A stretch of 64,000 nt of DNA from Bacillota bacterium (GTDB lineage Bacteria > Bacillota > Negativicutes > Sporomusales > UBA7701): positions 62,001 through 126,000 of the forward strand of contig JAEZJM010000008.1 in assembly GCA_023415775.1 (NCBI GenBank). The letters run 5' to 3'. The notes beneath the pieces were generated by a model. That model searched no databases, had not been told where the DNA came from, and saw only the letters and a list, made by a program, of their open reading frames with translations. Shown here piece after piece: positions 49,298 through 60,887 of this stretch. The position numbers and the translations under genes were made by a program. Numbering within the stretch: position 1 is the first letter of the stretch; each line of letters starts with the position of its first letter.

Positions 49298-49967
49298 TCT
49301 CTTCCGCCAGTTTGCGGGCCGCGGCCGCGTTCTTCCGGCCGCGCGTGCCCGCCGTCGCGCTCGGGATGGCGTCCGCCCGGTCGACGATCCCCTGGTGCTC
49401 GTTGCTGTTCGGCCACAACGCCTTATAATCGTATGACCCGGGGATATCCTGCGGCGTATCCGAGCTACCGTACTTCAGCACCGCCTGCAGCGCGTCCTCG
49501 CCGTCGAAACCCACGAAATCGAAGCGGGCCGAATCCAGGAACGTGCGGTGGAAAGGCGGCGCCAGGCTCTCCTCCTCCAGCGGCCGAGGCGTGGGATCGG
49601 CCACCTCTTCCCGCCGTTGGCAGCCGATACAGTGGGTCGCCCACGGCAGCGCCTCCAGCCGGTCCTCGTCTATCTCCCGGCCGCAATGCTCGCACACCCC
49701 GTACGTGCCCCGCGCCATCTTATCCAGCGCCGCCTCCACCTCCTCCAGCAGCACATGGGCGTTATCCCGAAGCGCCACATCCTTGCCGCGCTCGAACATC
49801 GCGTCGCCCACATCCGCGGGGTGGTTATCGTACATCGACAGCTCGCCCAGCGAATCGCTCATCGTATCGCCGAGGCCCGTCTCCTCCAGACGGGAAATCG
49901 TCTTCAAGAGCCGCTCCTTCGTATCCTCGAGATCCTCGCGGAAATGCGCCCGCATCTGCCGGTCCAA
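49290..49967 (-). CDS. TraR/DksA-type zinc finger protein (YteA-like)
   Basis: A 225-residue protein of the YteA/DksA-TraR group found in spore formers. A coiled-coil N-terminal part (HFREDLEDTKERLLKTISRLEE) is followed by the C4 zinc finger YGVCEHCGREI...CIGCQRR at about residues 91-117 and an acidic, less ordered C-terminal half. DksA relatives act on RNA polymerase; the role of YteA-like proteins is not established. It starts at TTG, six bases after AGGGGGG. Confidence 0.85.
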   Translation of the reverse strand: MDRQMRAHFREDLEDTKERLLKTISRLEETGLGDTMSDSLGELSMYDNHPADVGDAMFERGKDVALRDNAHVLLEEVEAALDKMARGTYGVCEHCGREIDEDRLEALPWATHCIGCQRREEVADPTPRPLEEESLAPPFHRTFLDSARFDFVGFDGEDALQAVLKYGSSDTPQDIPGSYDYKALWPNSNEHQGIVDRADAIPSATAGTRGRKNAAAARKLAEETE

Positions 49968-49978
49968 GCCAATCCCCC

Positions 49979-50509
49979 CTAATGCAAAATCTTCGTCACA
50001 TCAGCCACCCGCAGGCGCTCCTTCGCCTCATCGTCCTGCTCCTCGTTGCTGTAGCCCAGGCACACGATCGCCACCGCCCTCAGACGCGGCGGCGCCTCCA
50101 CCAGCTCCTGCACCCGGCGCTCGTCGAACGCCCCCACCCAGCACGACGCAATCCCCAACCCCGTCGCCGCCAGCAGCATATTCTGCGTCGCCGCCGCCGT
50201 ATCTTGCAGGCAATAAAGCTGCGCGCCCCGCTCCCCGTAGCGCTCGTTCGCCCGCGCCGGGTCGGCCGTCACCACTACCACCGTCGGCGCCTCCGCCACC
50301 TGGTGCTGCCCGTGGCACGCCTCCGCCAGCCGCCGCTTCAGATCGGCGTTCTGCACCACATAAAAATACCACGGCTGCAAATTGCCGGCGCTCGGCGCCC
50401 AGCAGGCCGCCTCCAAAAGCCGCGTCAGCGTCGGCTCCGGCACCGGCACCGTCGTGAACTGTCTTACCGAATGGGCCTCGCGCATCGCATCGAAAACATC
50501 TTTTGTCAT
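49979..50509 (-). CDS. Nitroreductase family protein
   Basis: A 176-residue FMN-dependent nitroreductase-fold protein. The N-terminal FMN contact REAHSVRQF, the block AACWAPSAGNLQPWYF and GLGIASCWVGAF are characteristic. Substrate unknown; such enzymes reduce nitro compounds, quinones or enones with NAD(P)H. GGGAGGAAT lies upstream of ATG 50509. It ends 12 bases before the DksA-like gene, likely the same transcript. Confidence 0.9.
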   Translation of the reverse strand: MTKDVFDAMREAHSVRQFTTVPVPEPTLTRLLEAACWAPSAGNLQPWYFYVVQNADLKRRLAEACHGQHQVAEAPTVVVVTADPARANERYGERGAQLYCLQDTAAATQNMLLAATGLGIASCWVGAFDERRVQELVEAPPRLRAVAIVCLGYSNEEQDDEAKERLRVADVTKILH

Positions 50510-50528
50510 GATATATTCCTCCCAAACC

Positions 50529-50834
50529 CTAAAATTTGCCCTTGCCGTTCGTCTCCTCCACAATCCTCATAATCTCCGCCACTACGCCGCCGATTCCGGG
50601 GATATTCAGCAATATCACCTCGCGGAGAAGCTCGATCATCAGCGCGAAAATCAGCGTCGCCCCGATCGCGATCCCCAGCCCCCGCGCAAGCCCGGCCGCA
50701 AAATTCAAAAACAGCAGCCGCGCCGGACGCTGCATCAGCTCCACGTACTCGGCCACGTTCATCTTTTCCAGATACTGCGCCAGCCGCTCCAATTGGGCAG
50801 CGATCACGTCCGCCTTGCCAGCATCCTGCGCCAT
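50529..50834 (-). CDS. DUF5665 membrane protein
   Basis: A 101-residue protein I assign to DUF5665: an N-terminal helical part (LERLAQYLEKMNVAEYVELM), the block RPARLLFLNFAAGLARGLGIAIG, and a hydrophobic segment to the C-terminus. Function unknown. ATG 50834 is six bases after GGAGGT; ATG 50840 is too close. Divergent from the Crp/Fnr gene. Confidence 0.8.
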   Translation of the reverse strand: MAQDAGKADVIAAQLERLAQYLEKMNVAEYVELMQRPARLLFLNFAAGLARGLGIAIGATLIFALMIELLREVILLNIPGIGGVVAEIMRIVEETNGKGKF

Positions 50835-51028
50835 CGGCATACCTCCATATTGCGTAGTATCCCCATGCTGCCCCAAAAAATAAGGCCCGCATACCGCGTC
50901 CGCCCGTGCCGACGCGTCAGCTTGACGGCCGCCAAATTCACTTTTCCCAGCTAAAGGAACAACGCACTTTCCACCGAAATATCAAGTATATCTACACCCG
51001 ATCAAAAATCATGAGAGAAGGAACGACC

Positions 51029-51718
51029 GTGCCTGCAGGTGACACTTCCTCCGAATTCGCCATCCTCTCCCTGCCTTGGATTAAAGCCGCCGCCCCCTCC
51101 CCCTGGGAGGACGTCCTGGCGCTTGCTATCAGGCGAACCTACCGCAAAAACGAATTTGTCATCCAGTCTGGCCAGATACTCGAGCACCTCTATTATTTGC
51201 GGAGCGGCGAGCTAAAAACCCTGGCCGTACGTAGCGACGGACAGCAGAAAACACTCTGGTTCCTGGCCGCCGGCAGCGTGTTCGGCGAAACGCCCCTCTT
51301 CAACCGCAAGCCGTGCGCCTATCTCTTCCAGGCGGTCACTGACTGCGAAGTATACCTGTTTTCCCGCGAAACCCTAAACTGCCTGTTCACCCGCAACCCC
51401 GACCTTACCTTGTCAGTCATCACCACCCTAACCCGTAAAGTCCACATCCTCTCCTGCCAAATCGAAGACTCCCTGTTTTGCAAACCGGTCATCAGAGTCG
51501 CCAAACTCATCTACCTTCTATACCAGACAAAACAAAAAGCAGGGAGTGACTCCCTGCCCATCACGCAAGAGGATATCGCCGCCGTTCTCGGCCTTCACCG
51601 CGTAACCGTAAACCAGTCGATACGGGCGCTGAAGCTCGACGGTATCCTCGACATCAAAAACCATCATATTGTTGTCAAAAGCGTCGGAAAACTGCAGGCG
51701 CTGGCCGCCGGGGAATAA
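51029..51718 (+). CDS. Crp/Fnr family transcriptional regulator
   Basis: A 229-residue regulator: a cyclic-nucleotide-like sensor domain (GQILEHLYYLRSGELKTLAV, FGETPLFNRKPCAYLFQAV) and a C-terminal winged helix (ITQEDIAAVLGLHRVTVNQSIRALKLDGI). The four-Cys cluster pattern of Fnr is not seen, so it is more like the effector-binding members. GTG 51029 is six bases after AAGGA; an ATG at 51011 lacks a site. It converges on the nhaC-like gene, five bases apart, and may control the adjacent accessory genes. Confidence 0.88.
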   Translation: MPAGDTSSEFAILSLPWIKAAAPSPWEDVLALAIRRTYRKNEFVIQSGQILEHLYYLRSGELKTLAVRSDGQQKTLWFLAAGSVFGETPLFNRKPCAYLFQAVTDCEVYLFSRETLNCLFTRNPDLTLSVITTLTRKVHILSCQIEDSLFCKPVIRVAKLIYLLYQTKQKAGSDSLPITQEDIAAVLGLHRVTVNQSIRALKLDGILDIKNHHIVVKSVGKLQALAAGE

Positions 51719-51723
51719 TCCTC

Positions 51724-53145
51724 CTAACGGCCGTCCGTCATCGTCTTCCCTTGGTCGCGGACCGAAGTGCCGTCGGAGCGCCAGACACCGATGCCGGTAT
51801 AAGCCAGCAGAATCGAAAACACCGGCACGATCCAGTTCAGCAGGGCATACGGGGCGAACTCGTACGCGCTCACGCCGAGAACCGCCAGAATATAAAACGC
51901 GTGCACGCTCCAGGGAATCAGCGGACAGCCGATCGTGCCGCCGTCCTCGCACGTCCGCGACAGCACCCTGAGGCTGACGTTCTTCTCCCGGAACACCGGC
52001 ACGAACGCCCGGCCGGGGATGATCACCGCCACCATCTGGCTGCCCGTCCCCAGCAGCATGATATAGCCGGCCGCCAGCACCGCAACCACTAAACGGCCCG
52101 TGTTGGTCGCCCAGCGGGTGGCGGCCTCGATCAGCGCCTCCAGGGTACGGATCTTCTCCAACACGCCCCCGAAGGCCACCCCGCTGATCAGCAGCACCAG
52201 TGTGCCCATGATGCTGTTCAGCCCGCCGCGGCTCAAAAGCACATCCACCTGCTTCACGCCGGTGTTTGCCTTATAGCCCGCCATCACCGCCTGGATCATC
52301 TCCTTCACCGAACTCCCCTGCAGCGCCCACGCCGTCACCAGGCCCACGGCAACGCAGAAGAACAGCAGCGGCACAGCCGGCATTCGCCGGTAAGCCAGCA
52401 CCATCAGTACCGCCGGCGGCAGCAGCGTCCACAGCGACAAATTGAACTTGCCGGCAATCGCCTGCAGAATCACCGGGATATTGCCTTCCGTCCCCGCGCC
52501 GGTATGCTGCATGCCCATCACAAGATAAATAATAGCCGAAACCACGGCGGCCGGGACCGTAGTCCACATCATCGATGCGATATGCGGAAAAAGCTCCACC
52601 TCGCACACCGACGCCGTTATATTCGTCGAATCCGACACCGGGGACATCTTATCGCCGAAATACGCACCGGCCACGATCGAGCCCACCACCATCGGCAGCG
52701 GATAGCCGAGCGCCTGGCCCACGCCCACCAGCGCAACCCCCACCGTGCCCATCGTCCCGAACGACGTGCCGGTGGCCGTCGACGCGACCACGCACAACAG
52801 GAACGAAGTCATCAAAAAACTGCTCGGAGAAATGAGCGTAAGGCCCCAGTAAATAATCGTCGGAATCGTCCCGGCCAGTATCCAGGCGCCGATCAGCATC
52901 CCCACCGCGACCAGGATGAGAATCGCCACCAGCACCCTGGCGATGGACTCGAACATCCCCGTCTGCATCTCATCCCACGAATAGCCGAACGCAGCCCCGA
53001 AGCAGCAGGCGATCGCCGTCGCCAGCACCAGCGGCAGGATCGCGCCGACCTTCAGCACCGCCGTTCCGTAGAGAATAACCGCCACCGGGATTACGAACGA
53101 CAAACCTGCCAGCCCAAGCGAAGGTTTTTTATCAACGCTGTTCAT
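51724..53145 (-). CDS. NhaC-family Na+/H+ antiporter
   Basis: A 473-residue polytopic antiporter of the NhaC family. About 11-12 hydrophobic segments are present, with the family blocks TATGTSFGTMGTVGVAL, GAYFGDKMSPVSDSTNI and the C-terminal EDGGTIGCPLIPWSVHA. Members exchange Na+ for H+ or, as in MleN, malate and lactate. The neighbouring oxidoreductase genes would fit an organic acid antiporter, which is inference. TGAGGAGG precedes the ATG. Confidence 0.9.
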   Translation of the reverse strand: MNSVDKKPSLGLAGLSFVIPVAVILYGTAVLKVGAILPLVLATAIACCFGAAFGYSWDEMQTGMFESIARVLVAILILVAVGMLIGAWILAGTIPTIIYWGLTLISPSSFLMTSFLLCVVASTATGTSFGTMGTVGVALVGVGQALGYPLPMVVGSIVAGAYFGDKMSPVSDSTNITASVCEVELFPHIASMMWTTVPAAVVSAIIYLVMGMQHTGAGTEGNIPVILQAIAGKFNLSLWTLLPPAVLMVLAYRRMPAVPLLFFCVAVGLVTAWALQGSSVKEMIQAVMAGYKANTGVKQVDVLLSRGGLNSIMGTLVLLISGVAFGGVLEKIRTLEALIEAATRWATNTGRLVVAVLAAGYIMLLGTGSQMVAVIIPGRAFVPVFREKNVSLRVLSRTCEDGGTIGCPLIPWSVHAFYILAVLGVSAYEFAPYALLNWIVPVFSILLAYTGIGVWRSDGTSVRDQGKTMTDGR

Positions 53146-53182
53146 CCACGGTCCTCCTCACGCAAATAATAATATAGGAGCA

Positions 53183-53383
53183 CTACACAATCAGACAGGG
53201 AAACTCCATTTTCGCGGCCCCCACGGGGCATTCCAGCTCGCACACGCCGCAGTACCAGCAGTCGTTCTTATACTTATTGTAAGGGCGCTTTTTTTGCGGG
53301 TCCATATGGATAACGTCTCCCGGGCACTCCTCGGCGCACCGCCCGCAACCGGTGCACCTATCCTTGTCAACCTTTACACCCAC
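53183..53383 (-). CDS. Dicluster [4Fe-4S] ferredoxin-like subunit
   Basis: A 66-residue ferredoxin with CTGCGRCAEECPGDVI and CWYCGVCELECPVGAA, eight cysteines for two clusters, plus an intervening basic YNKYKNDC stretch. This looks like the small iron-sulfur partner of AprA/FrdA-like flavoproteins, which are encoded directly upstream in the same operon (22 bases). The start is GTG with GAGAGGAG upstream. Confidence 0.9.
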   Translation of the reverse strand: MGVKVDKDRCTGCGRCAEECPGDVIHMDPQKKRPYNKYKNDCWYCGVCELECPVGAAKMEFPCLIV

Positions 53384-53404
53384 AATACCACTCCTCTCGC
53401 GCCA

Positions 53405-55093
53405 TCATTCCCGGTGAGCCGGCACCGGCCTGGCAGAAACGGTCATCCGGCCGGTTGCCGCATCCTTCGCCACCACGGCATATTTTTTTTCCCAGGCCGG
53501 ATCCTTCTCGGGATAGTCGAGCCGATAATGGCCGTAGCCCCAGCGGCTCTCCCTGCGGGCCAGCGACGCGCTCAAGGCCATCTCAAGCGTGTCGATGATC
53601 GCCTCGACCTCCACGAACTTCATCACCTCGTGGTAATCGCGAGCTCTCACCCTGCCCATATCCTCCCGGAACCGCGCCACGGCGCCGAGCGCCGCCGTAA
53701 GCCTGGCCTCGTTCTTCGGCGACGTCAGGTGAGGCTTAATCATCCGCCTGACCTTGAACTCCATCTCCTCTGGATCATAGCCGTCCTCCCGGTCGAGCGG
53801 CGCCGCCAGCCGCGCCAGCTCGCGCGCCACCTCCTCTTCGCCCGGGGCTTGGAACGCCAGGTCGTCCATCCGGCCGGCCGCGGCCTCGGCGGCCACCGTG
53901 CCGAACACCCACGCCGCGCCAACGAACCCCCACCCGGTCGAAGCAACATCGCCGGCGGCATAAAGATTGCGCACTGCCGTCTCGGCGTTCACGCCCACCA
54001 GCGCCCCCGTCGGCCCGTGCCCGCCGCACATATTCGGGCCGGATAACGTCAGCTCTATAAGGTCGCGGCCGATATCGATACCCTTGAGAGCGAAAAACTC
54101 CTTCTCCGTCGGACGCTCGGCGGCGAAAATCCCCTCCTTGATAAGTTCGATCGTCTTTGCCGGCAGGTGGCGGAGATCGTAATAAATCGGCCCGCGCCCC
54201 TCCTTAAGCTCGGTGCGCATCGCCTGCTCGCGCACCCCCGAAGGGGCCCGTTCGAGGAACTCGGGCGCATACTTCGTCATAAACCGCTCGCCGAGCGAAT
54301 TCACCAGATAGCCGCCGTGACGGATAAAGGTCGAATGGCCGGGGCCCTCATAATCCTTCAGCATCGGCGAAACATCGTTATACTCCATATTAGCCAGTTC
54401 TCCGCCGGCATGGTACACCATCGCATACCCCTCGCCGGCGTTGTACGGGCAGTCGAACGTACCGAACAAATAGCCCGAATCCGGCAGGCCGAACCGCCCC
54501 TGCCCGCCGGTGCAGAGAATAACCGCCTTCGCGGTACACACCTGGAAAACGCCGCTGCGGATATTGAACAGCGCCGCCCCCGTCACCCGACCGTTGGCCG
54601 CAAACAGGCGGGTGGCCATTGTCCGGTTCAGCACCTTGACTCCGTGCTCTTCCAGCAGCTTCGCCATCGCCGGCTTAATATCGCCGCGCATCTCTGCCAG
54701 AAATGCGCCTTTCGGGTGAAACTTCTGTACCATATAATGTCCGTTCTCGTCGCGGGGGAATGTCGCCACCCCCCAGTCCTCCAACTCGCGGAGAATGGCA
54801 AAACTCTTCTCCGCCACAACCTGGCTGATATTGGGGTCGGCGATCCCATCGCTCATCATGTCGATCGAATCGACATACTCCTGCACCGTCGCCACGCCGG
54901 GCACGGTAACGTTATTGAACGCATCCATCCCCCGGCAGATCGAGCCGCCGCGGCGGACCGTCGCCTTATCGACGATCAGCACCGACAGGGCAGGGTTCTT
55001 TTTTTTCGCCTTCAGCGCCGCCATCGGGCCGGCGGTCCCGCCGCCGATAATCAGCAAATCGACCTGCAAATCCTCTTTACGGGTAATCTTCAC
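53405..55093 (-). CDS. AprA/FrdA-like FAD-dependent oxidoreductase
   Basis: A 562-residue flavoprotein of the succinate dehydrogenase/fumarate reductase/AprA superfamily. Features: FAD motif IIGGGTAGPMAALKA, RRGGSICRGMDAFNN (isoalloxazine contact region), GGQGRFGLPDSG, NMCGGHGPTGALVGVN and NLYAAGDVASTGW. No twin-arginine signal is present, so it should be cytoplasmic. The substrate is not predictable; the adjacent dicluster ferredoxin suggests an AprAB-like heterodimer. GTG 55093 is five bases after GGGAGGGAG. Confidence 0.87.
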   Translation of the reverse strand: MKITRKEDLQVDLLIIGGGTAGPMAALKAKKKNPALSVLIVDKATVRRGGSICRGMDAFNNVTVPGVATVQEYVDSIDMMSDGIADPNISQVVAEKSFAILRELEDWGVATFPRDENGHYMVQKFHPKGAFLAEMRGDIKPAMAKLLEEHGVKVLNRTMATRLFAANGRVTGAALFNIRSGVFQVCTAKAVILCTGGQGRFGLPDSGYLFGTFDCPYNAGEGYAMVYHAGGELANMEYNDVSPMLKDYEGPGHSTFIRHGGYLVNSLGERFMTKYAPEFLERAPSGVREQAMRTELKEGRGPIYYDLRHLPAKTIELIKEGIFAAERPTEKEFFALKGIDIGRDLIELTLSGPNMCGGHGPTGALVGVNAETAVRNLYAAGDVASTGWGFVGAAWVFGTVAAEAAAGRMDDLAFQAPGEEEVARELARLAAPLDREDGYDPEEMEFKVRRMIKPHLTSPKNEARLTAALGAVARFREDMGRVRARDYHEVMKFVEVEAIIDTLEMALSASLARRESRWGYGHYRLDYPEKDPAWEKKYAVVAKDAATGRMTVSARPVPAHRE

Positions 55094-55520
55094 GGCATCT
55101 CCCTCCCTGTCCACCACAATATACCAATAATTCCGCAAAATCTGTAGTCCCATTTACATTCTCACCTCGCGACGGTGATTTTTTTACGCAGAATGTAATT
55201 CTCCCGCCAGGCATTTTTATCGGCATAATACCGCTTATAAGCAATCAAATCTGCTGCCTGTTAAAAATCCGCCTCTATATTAACCATATTTTTACATTAC
55301 ATCCCATATCTTCCACCCTACTTTTTCCCCCGCCTCGCCTCCTCGTATTGCCCTTTTTACCCCCGCCCTTCCCGATACCTCCCCCGCCAACCCCTTATCA
55401 AACAGGCCTTCCCGCCCAAGAACCGCCACATTTTCTACATTAGTTGCAAAAGTTAGATTCTTTACGACTATCATGGAAATACTAAATCATACAACCCTCG
55501 CACAAGGAGGTGCCGGCATC
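55094..55520. other. Gene-poor intergenic stretch with strand-biased pyrimidine run
   Basis: The 427-base gap between the flavoprotein and the 48-residue peptide is AT-rich at both ends and holds a pyrimidine-rich plus-strand run at about 55310-55400. It contains no convincing gene. A 60-codon minus-strand frame (55292-55474) lacks a ribosome-binding site and recognisable motifs. Promoters for both flanking genes are expected here but no clear box was found. Confidence 0.4.
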
Positions 55521-55667
55521 ATGCCCGACATCCGCTTCATAACCGAACCCGACGCCCCAATCGCCGGGCAAAAATCTCCCGCTGTCCCCGGCTATGTAGT
55601 AACCCTCCCCGCCAAAGACGAAATCCTCGCCAACCTCCACACCTGCTATTACCCGCCAGGCTACTGA
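55521..55667 (+). CDS. 48-residue peptide, unknown
   Basis: A small gene starting at ATG 55521, nine bases after AGGAGGT. The product begins MPDIRFITEPDAPIAG and ends ANLHTCYYPPGY, with one Cys and a Tyr-Pro-rich tail. No membrane segment or known motif. Size, strong ribosome-binding site and position facing a transporter gene resemble a peptide precursor, but no modifying enzyme is next to it. I cannot assign a function. Confidence 0.5.
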   Translation: MPDIRFITEPDAPIAGQKSPAVPGYVVTLPAKDEILANLHTCYYPPGY

Positions 55668-55702
55668 TTCCGCCCGCACCAACAACCGCACGGCCATACA
55701 AA

Positions 55703-55726
55703 AAACCGGGGCCTCCGCCCCGGTTT
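55703..55726 (-). terminator. Terminator of the MFS gene
   Basis: ACCGGGGC-CTCC-GCCCCGGT, followed on the minus strand by TTTTTTG; starts at the MFS stop codon. The same hairpin is repeated at 57007-57033. Confidence 0.88.
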
Positions 55727-56916
55727 CAGTCTTCCAGATGCTTTTCCTCGATCCGTGAAAACAGGCCCCCGGCGATAAGCCCCGCACCGAGAATGATCAT
55801 CGTATTCGCCACCGACCAGTCCGCCAGCAATCCGATGAGCGGATTGATCGCCACGATCGTCAGCGTCCGGCACATCGACGTCGCCGACAGCACCGTCGCC
55901 CGCTTATCGGACGGGATGTACCTGTTCATGTAGGCACTGAAAATAACCACCCGCGGCAGACTAAAAGTAAAACCCGCCACGATCAGCACCGCCGCCACCG
56001 CCAGACTGTCCGTCAGCCCCAGCAGTACGTACGCCCCGCCCGCTGTCAGCACCGACACCGTCAGCAGCCGGCGCTTCGACCCCATCAGTCCCTCCAGCCG
56101 TTCCACGTTGCTCAAAAACGCTATCTGCCCCAGGCAGGCCGCCGCATGGACCACGCCGTAATACGCCACCGGCAGCCCGGCAGCGGCCAGCAGTGGCTGG
56201 AAAAGCCATATCAGCCCCCACGCCAGAGCGTTAGTCGCAGCCAGTTCCGCCGTCAGCAACAACAGCACCTTGTTTGTCGCGAAAAACCGCCCTCCCTCGC
56301 GGAGGATTTCTACATACCCCGGCCGGGGCGAGCCTGCCTCCCGAACCGGCGGCTCCTTCAGCGAACAGGACAGCGCGAACGCCGCCAGCGCCGGCAGCAC
56401 GTAAAACCGCATCGGCGCTTCATAGCCGAAATAGCCGGCCATGAACCCGCCGGCGATCGCCGCAACCACGATTCCCCCGAGCTTGAACGACTCCATCGCC
56501 GCCAACGTCCGTTTTGCCCCGCTCTCCATTCCGGAAGACTTCAGGCTGTCGTAAGCAAGTGCCTCGTCCGCCCCCGAATGAAGCGTAAACGCCGCGGCGA
56601 ACAACACCTCCGCCGCCAGGAAAACGTAAAAATCCGGTTTGCTCACGTACAACAGCGCCCCGGCCGCCGCGATCAGGCTTCCCGCCATCAGCGACGCCCT
56701 GCGGCCGAGGAAATCGGCCACCGTCCCCGTCGGCACCTCGAGGAGGAAAATCCACAACATAAACCACGAGTTCAGGAACAGCACCTCGGAAAGCTTCAAC
56801 CCGCCCCACTCGATGAAGAAAGGGATCAGCACCGCCGCGAAAAAATGCATCCAGAAAAACAGTCGGATGCCCATCAGCTTCCACAGGTTAGCCTCATATC
56901 CATTCCGCGAAGACAT
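55726..56916 (-). CDS. Major facilitator superfamily transporter
   Basis: A 396-residue MFS transporter with about 12 hydrophobic segments. The loop between helices 2 and 3 (GTVADFLGRRASLMAG) is the family A motif, and EVPTG precedes it. The substrate is unknown; drug or small metabolite export is usual for this size. ATG 56916 (MSSRNGYEANLWK) has GAGGGGGCGGG upstream. It faces the 48-residue peptide gene. Confidence 0.85.
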   Translation of the reverse strand: MSSRNGYEANLWKLMGIRLFFWMHFFAAVLIPFFIEWGGLKLSEVLFLNSWFMLWIFLLEVPTGTVADFLGRRASLMAGSLIAAAGALLYVSKPDFYVFLAAEVLFAAAFTLHSGADEALAYDSLKSSGMESGAKRTLAAMESFKLGGIVVAAIAGGFMAGYFGYEAPMRFYVLPALAAFALSCSLKEPPVREAGSPRPGYVEILREGGRFFATNKVLLLLTAELAATNALAWGLIWLFQPLLAAAGLPVAYYGVVHAAACLGQIAFLSNVERLEGLMGSKRRLLTVSVLTAGGAYVLLGLTDSLAVAAVLIVAGFTFSLPRVVIFSAYMNRYIPSDKRATVLSATSMCRTLTIVAINPLIGLLADWSVANTMIILGAGLIAGGLFSRIEEKHLED

Positions 56917-57006
56917 CTTTCCCGCCCCCTCTTCACAGGGCAATTTTTCCAATTATATCGCCAACCACCTCTCCCGTCAACAGCTTCTTCACCCGACAAG
57001 CAAAGG

Positions 57007-57033
57007 AAAACCGGGGCCTCCGCCCCGGTTTTT
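57007..57033 (-). terminator. Terminator of the soluble chemoreceptor gene
   Basis: The same ACCGGGGC-CTCC-GCCCCGGT hairpin as at 55703; T-runs of five on the plus and four on the minus strand. Confidence 0.75.
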
Positions 57034-57044
57034 CATGCGCTCTC

Positions 57045-57902
57045 CTATTTATCTTCCGTGAACTCGTACATCGTCGTAGACGCCTCCTGCAAATCGCGGG
57101 CGAGCGTGATGAGCTGCTCGCTCTCCTTCGCGATCTCCTGCACCGAAGCCGCCTGATCGACGATATTGGCATCAATCGCGTCCACCATGCCCCCGAGGTT
57201 GCCCACGCCGGTCTGGATCCTTTTCAGCGACGCCGTAATGCTCTTCACCGACTCGGCGCTCACGCCGGCCAGCTTCCGCACCTCCTCGGCCACCACCCCG
57301 AAGCCCCGGCCCATCTCGCCGACCCGCGCCGCCTCGATCGCCGCGTTGAGACCCAGCAGATTGGTTTGGTCGGCCACGTTGCGGATAAAGCTCACGATCT
57401 CGTCCGTCTCTCTTGTGAACTTCAGCAGCTCGCCGCTCAGCTCCTCCAGCTTCTTGCTGGCCGTTGAAAGCTCGCTCGACTTCGCCGCCAATTCCTCAAG
57501 GTTGGCGTTCATCGTCTCCGACGACTGGGACAGCGTCGCCGCCCCCCCCGTCATCCGCAAATAACCCTCCACCGTCCCGGCCGTAGTCACGACCCCGACA
57601 GCCTTGCCATCCTCCAGAATCGGCAGCGCGCAAACCACAAACGCTACCCCGTGCGACGACTTCTCCTGCGGGATCAGGCGGACGATCCGCCGCCCCGACG
57701 CCAGCGCTTCGCGGGACGCCAGCCCCGTCACCTGCTCGCCGACCCGATACTTGAAATCGAGGCCGCCACCGGGAACATACGCGGTATAAACCCCGTCCTT
57801 CACCACCGAAGTTCCCATACTGATGGGGGTTGCGTCGTCCATATAGGGAGCGACGATCTTGAACGCCTCCAGAATCTCTTCCGCCGTATACTTTTTCTCC
57901 AT
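57045..57902 (-). CDS. Soluble methyl-accepting chemotaxis protein
   Basis: A 285-residue receptor without membrane segments. The N-terminal 130 residues form a small sensor (IVAPYMDDATPISMGTSVVKDG). The signalling domain has the MCP hairpin tip FIRNVADQTNLLGLNAAIEAA, followed by GEMGRGFGVVAEEVRKLA. It lacks the long methylation helices of full receptors. The ligand is not known; neighbours give no hint. ATG 57902 is seven bases after GGGAGG. Confidence 0.87.
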   Translation of the reverse strand: MEKKYTAEEILEAFKIVAPYMDDATPISMGTSVVKDGVYTAYVPGGGLDFKYRVGEQVTGLASREALASGRRIVRLIPQEKSSHGVAFVVCALPILEDGKAVGVVTTAGTVEGYLRMTGGAATLSQSSETMNANLEELAAKSSELSTASKKLEELSGELLKFTRETDEIVSFIRNVADQTNLLGLNAAIEAARVGEMGRGFGVVAEEVRKLAGVSAESVKSITASLKRIQTGVGNLGGMVDAIDANIVDQAASVQEIAKESEQLITLARDLQEASTTMYEFTEDK

Positions 57903-57980
57903 GCGTGACCTCCCGCGAACAGTAGTATTATCGACATACTTCGCCAAATATTGCCACTTTCCTGCCCCCAAACCTACAGA

Positions 57981-58005
57981 AAACCCCGGAGCCTCGCTCC
58001 GGGGT
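57981..58005 (-). terminator. Terminator of ileS
   Basis: ACCCCGGAGC-GAG-GCTCCGGGGT followed on the minus strand by TTTCTG, 12 bases after the stop codon. Confidence 0.8.
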
Positions 58006-58016
58006 CTCTCCATGAC

Positions 58017-60809
<2,793 letters not shown>

Positions 60810-60887
60810 CCCAGCCACCTCCGTAAAATATAGACCAAAAAATTTAACCCTGGCGTCCTCACGTCCGCCCTCAACATTAATGCGCCG

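Noticed and set aside
55292..55474. A 60-codon minus-strand frame in the intergenic region
   Set aside because: No ribosome-binding site, no homologous motif, and it arises from the purine-rich strand; possibly a decayed fragment but not supportable as a gene.
57903..57960. A flagellar sigma (sigma-D) promoter before the soluble chemoreceptor
   Set aside because: GTCGATAA resembles the -10 element, but no TAAA-type -35 is found at the right distance.
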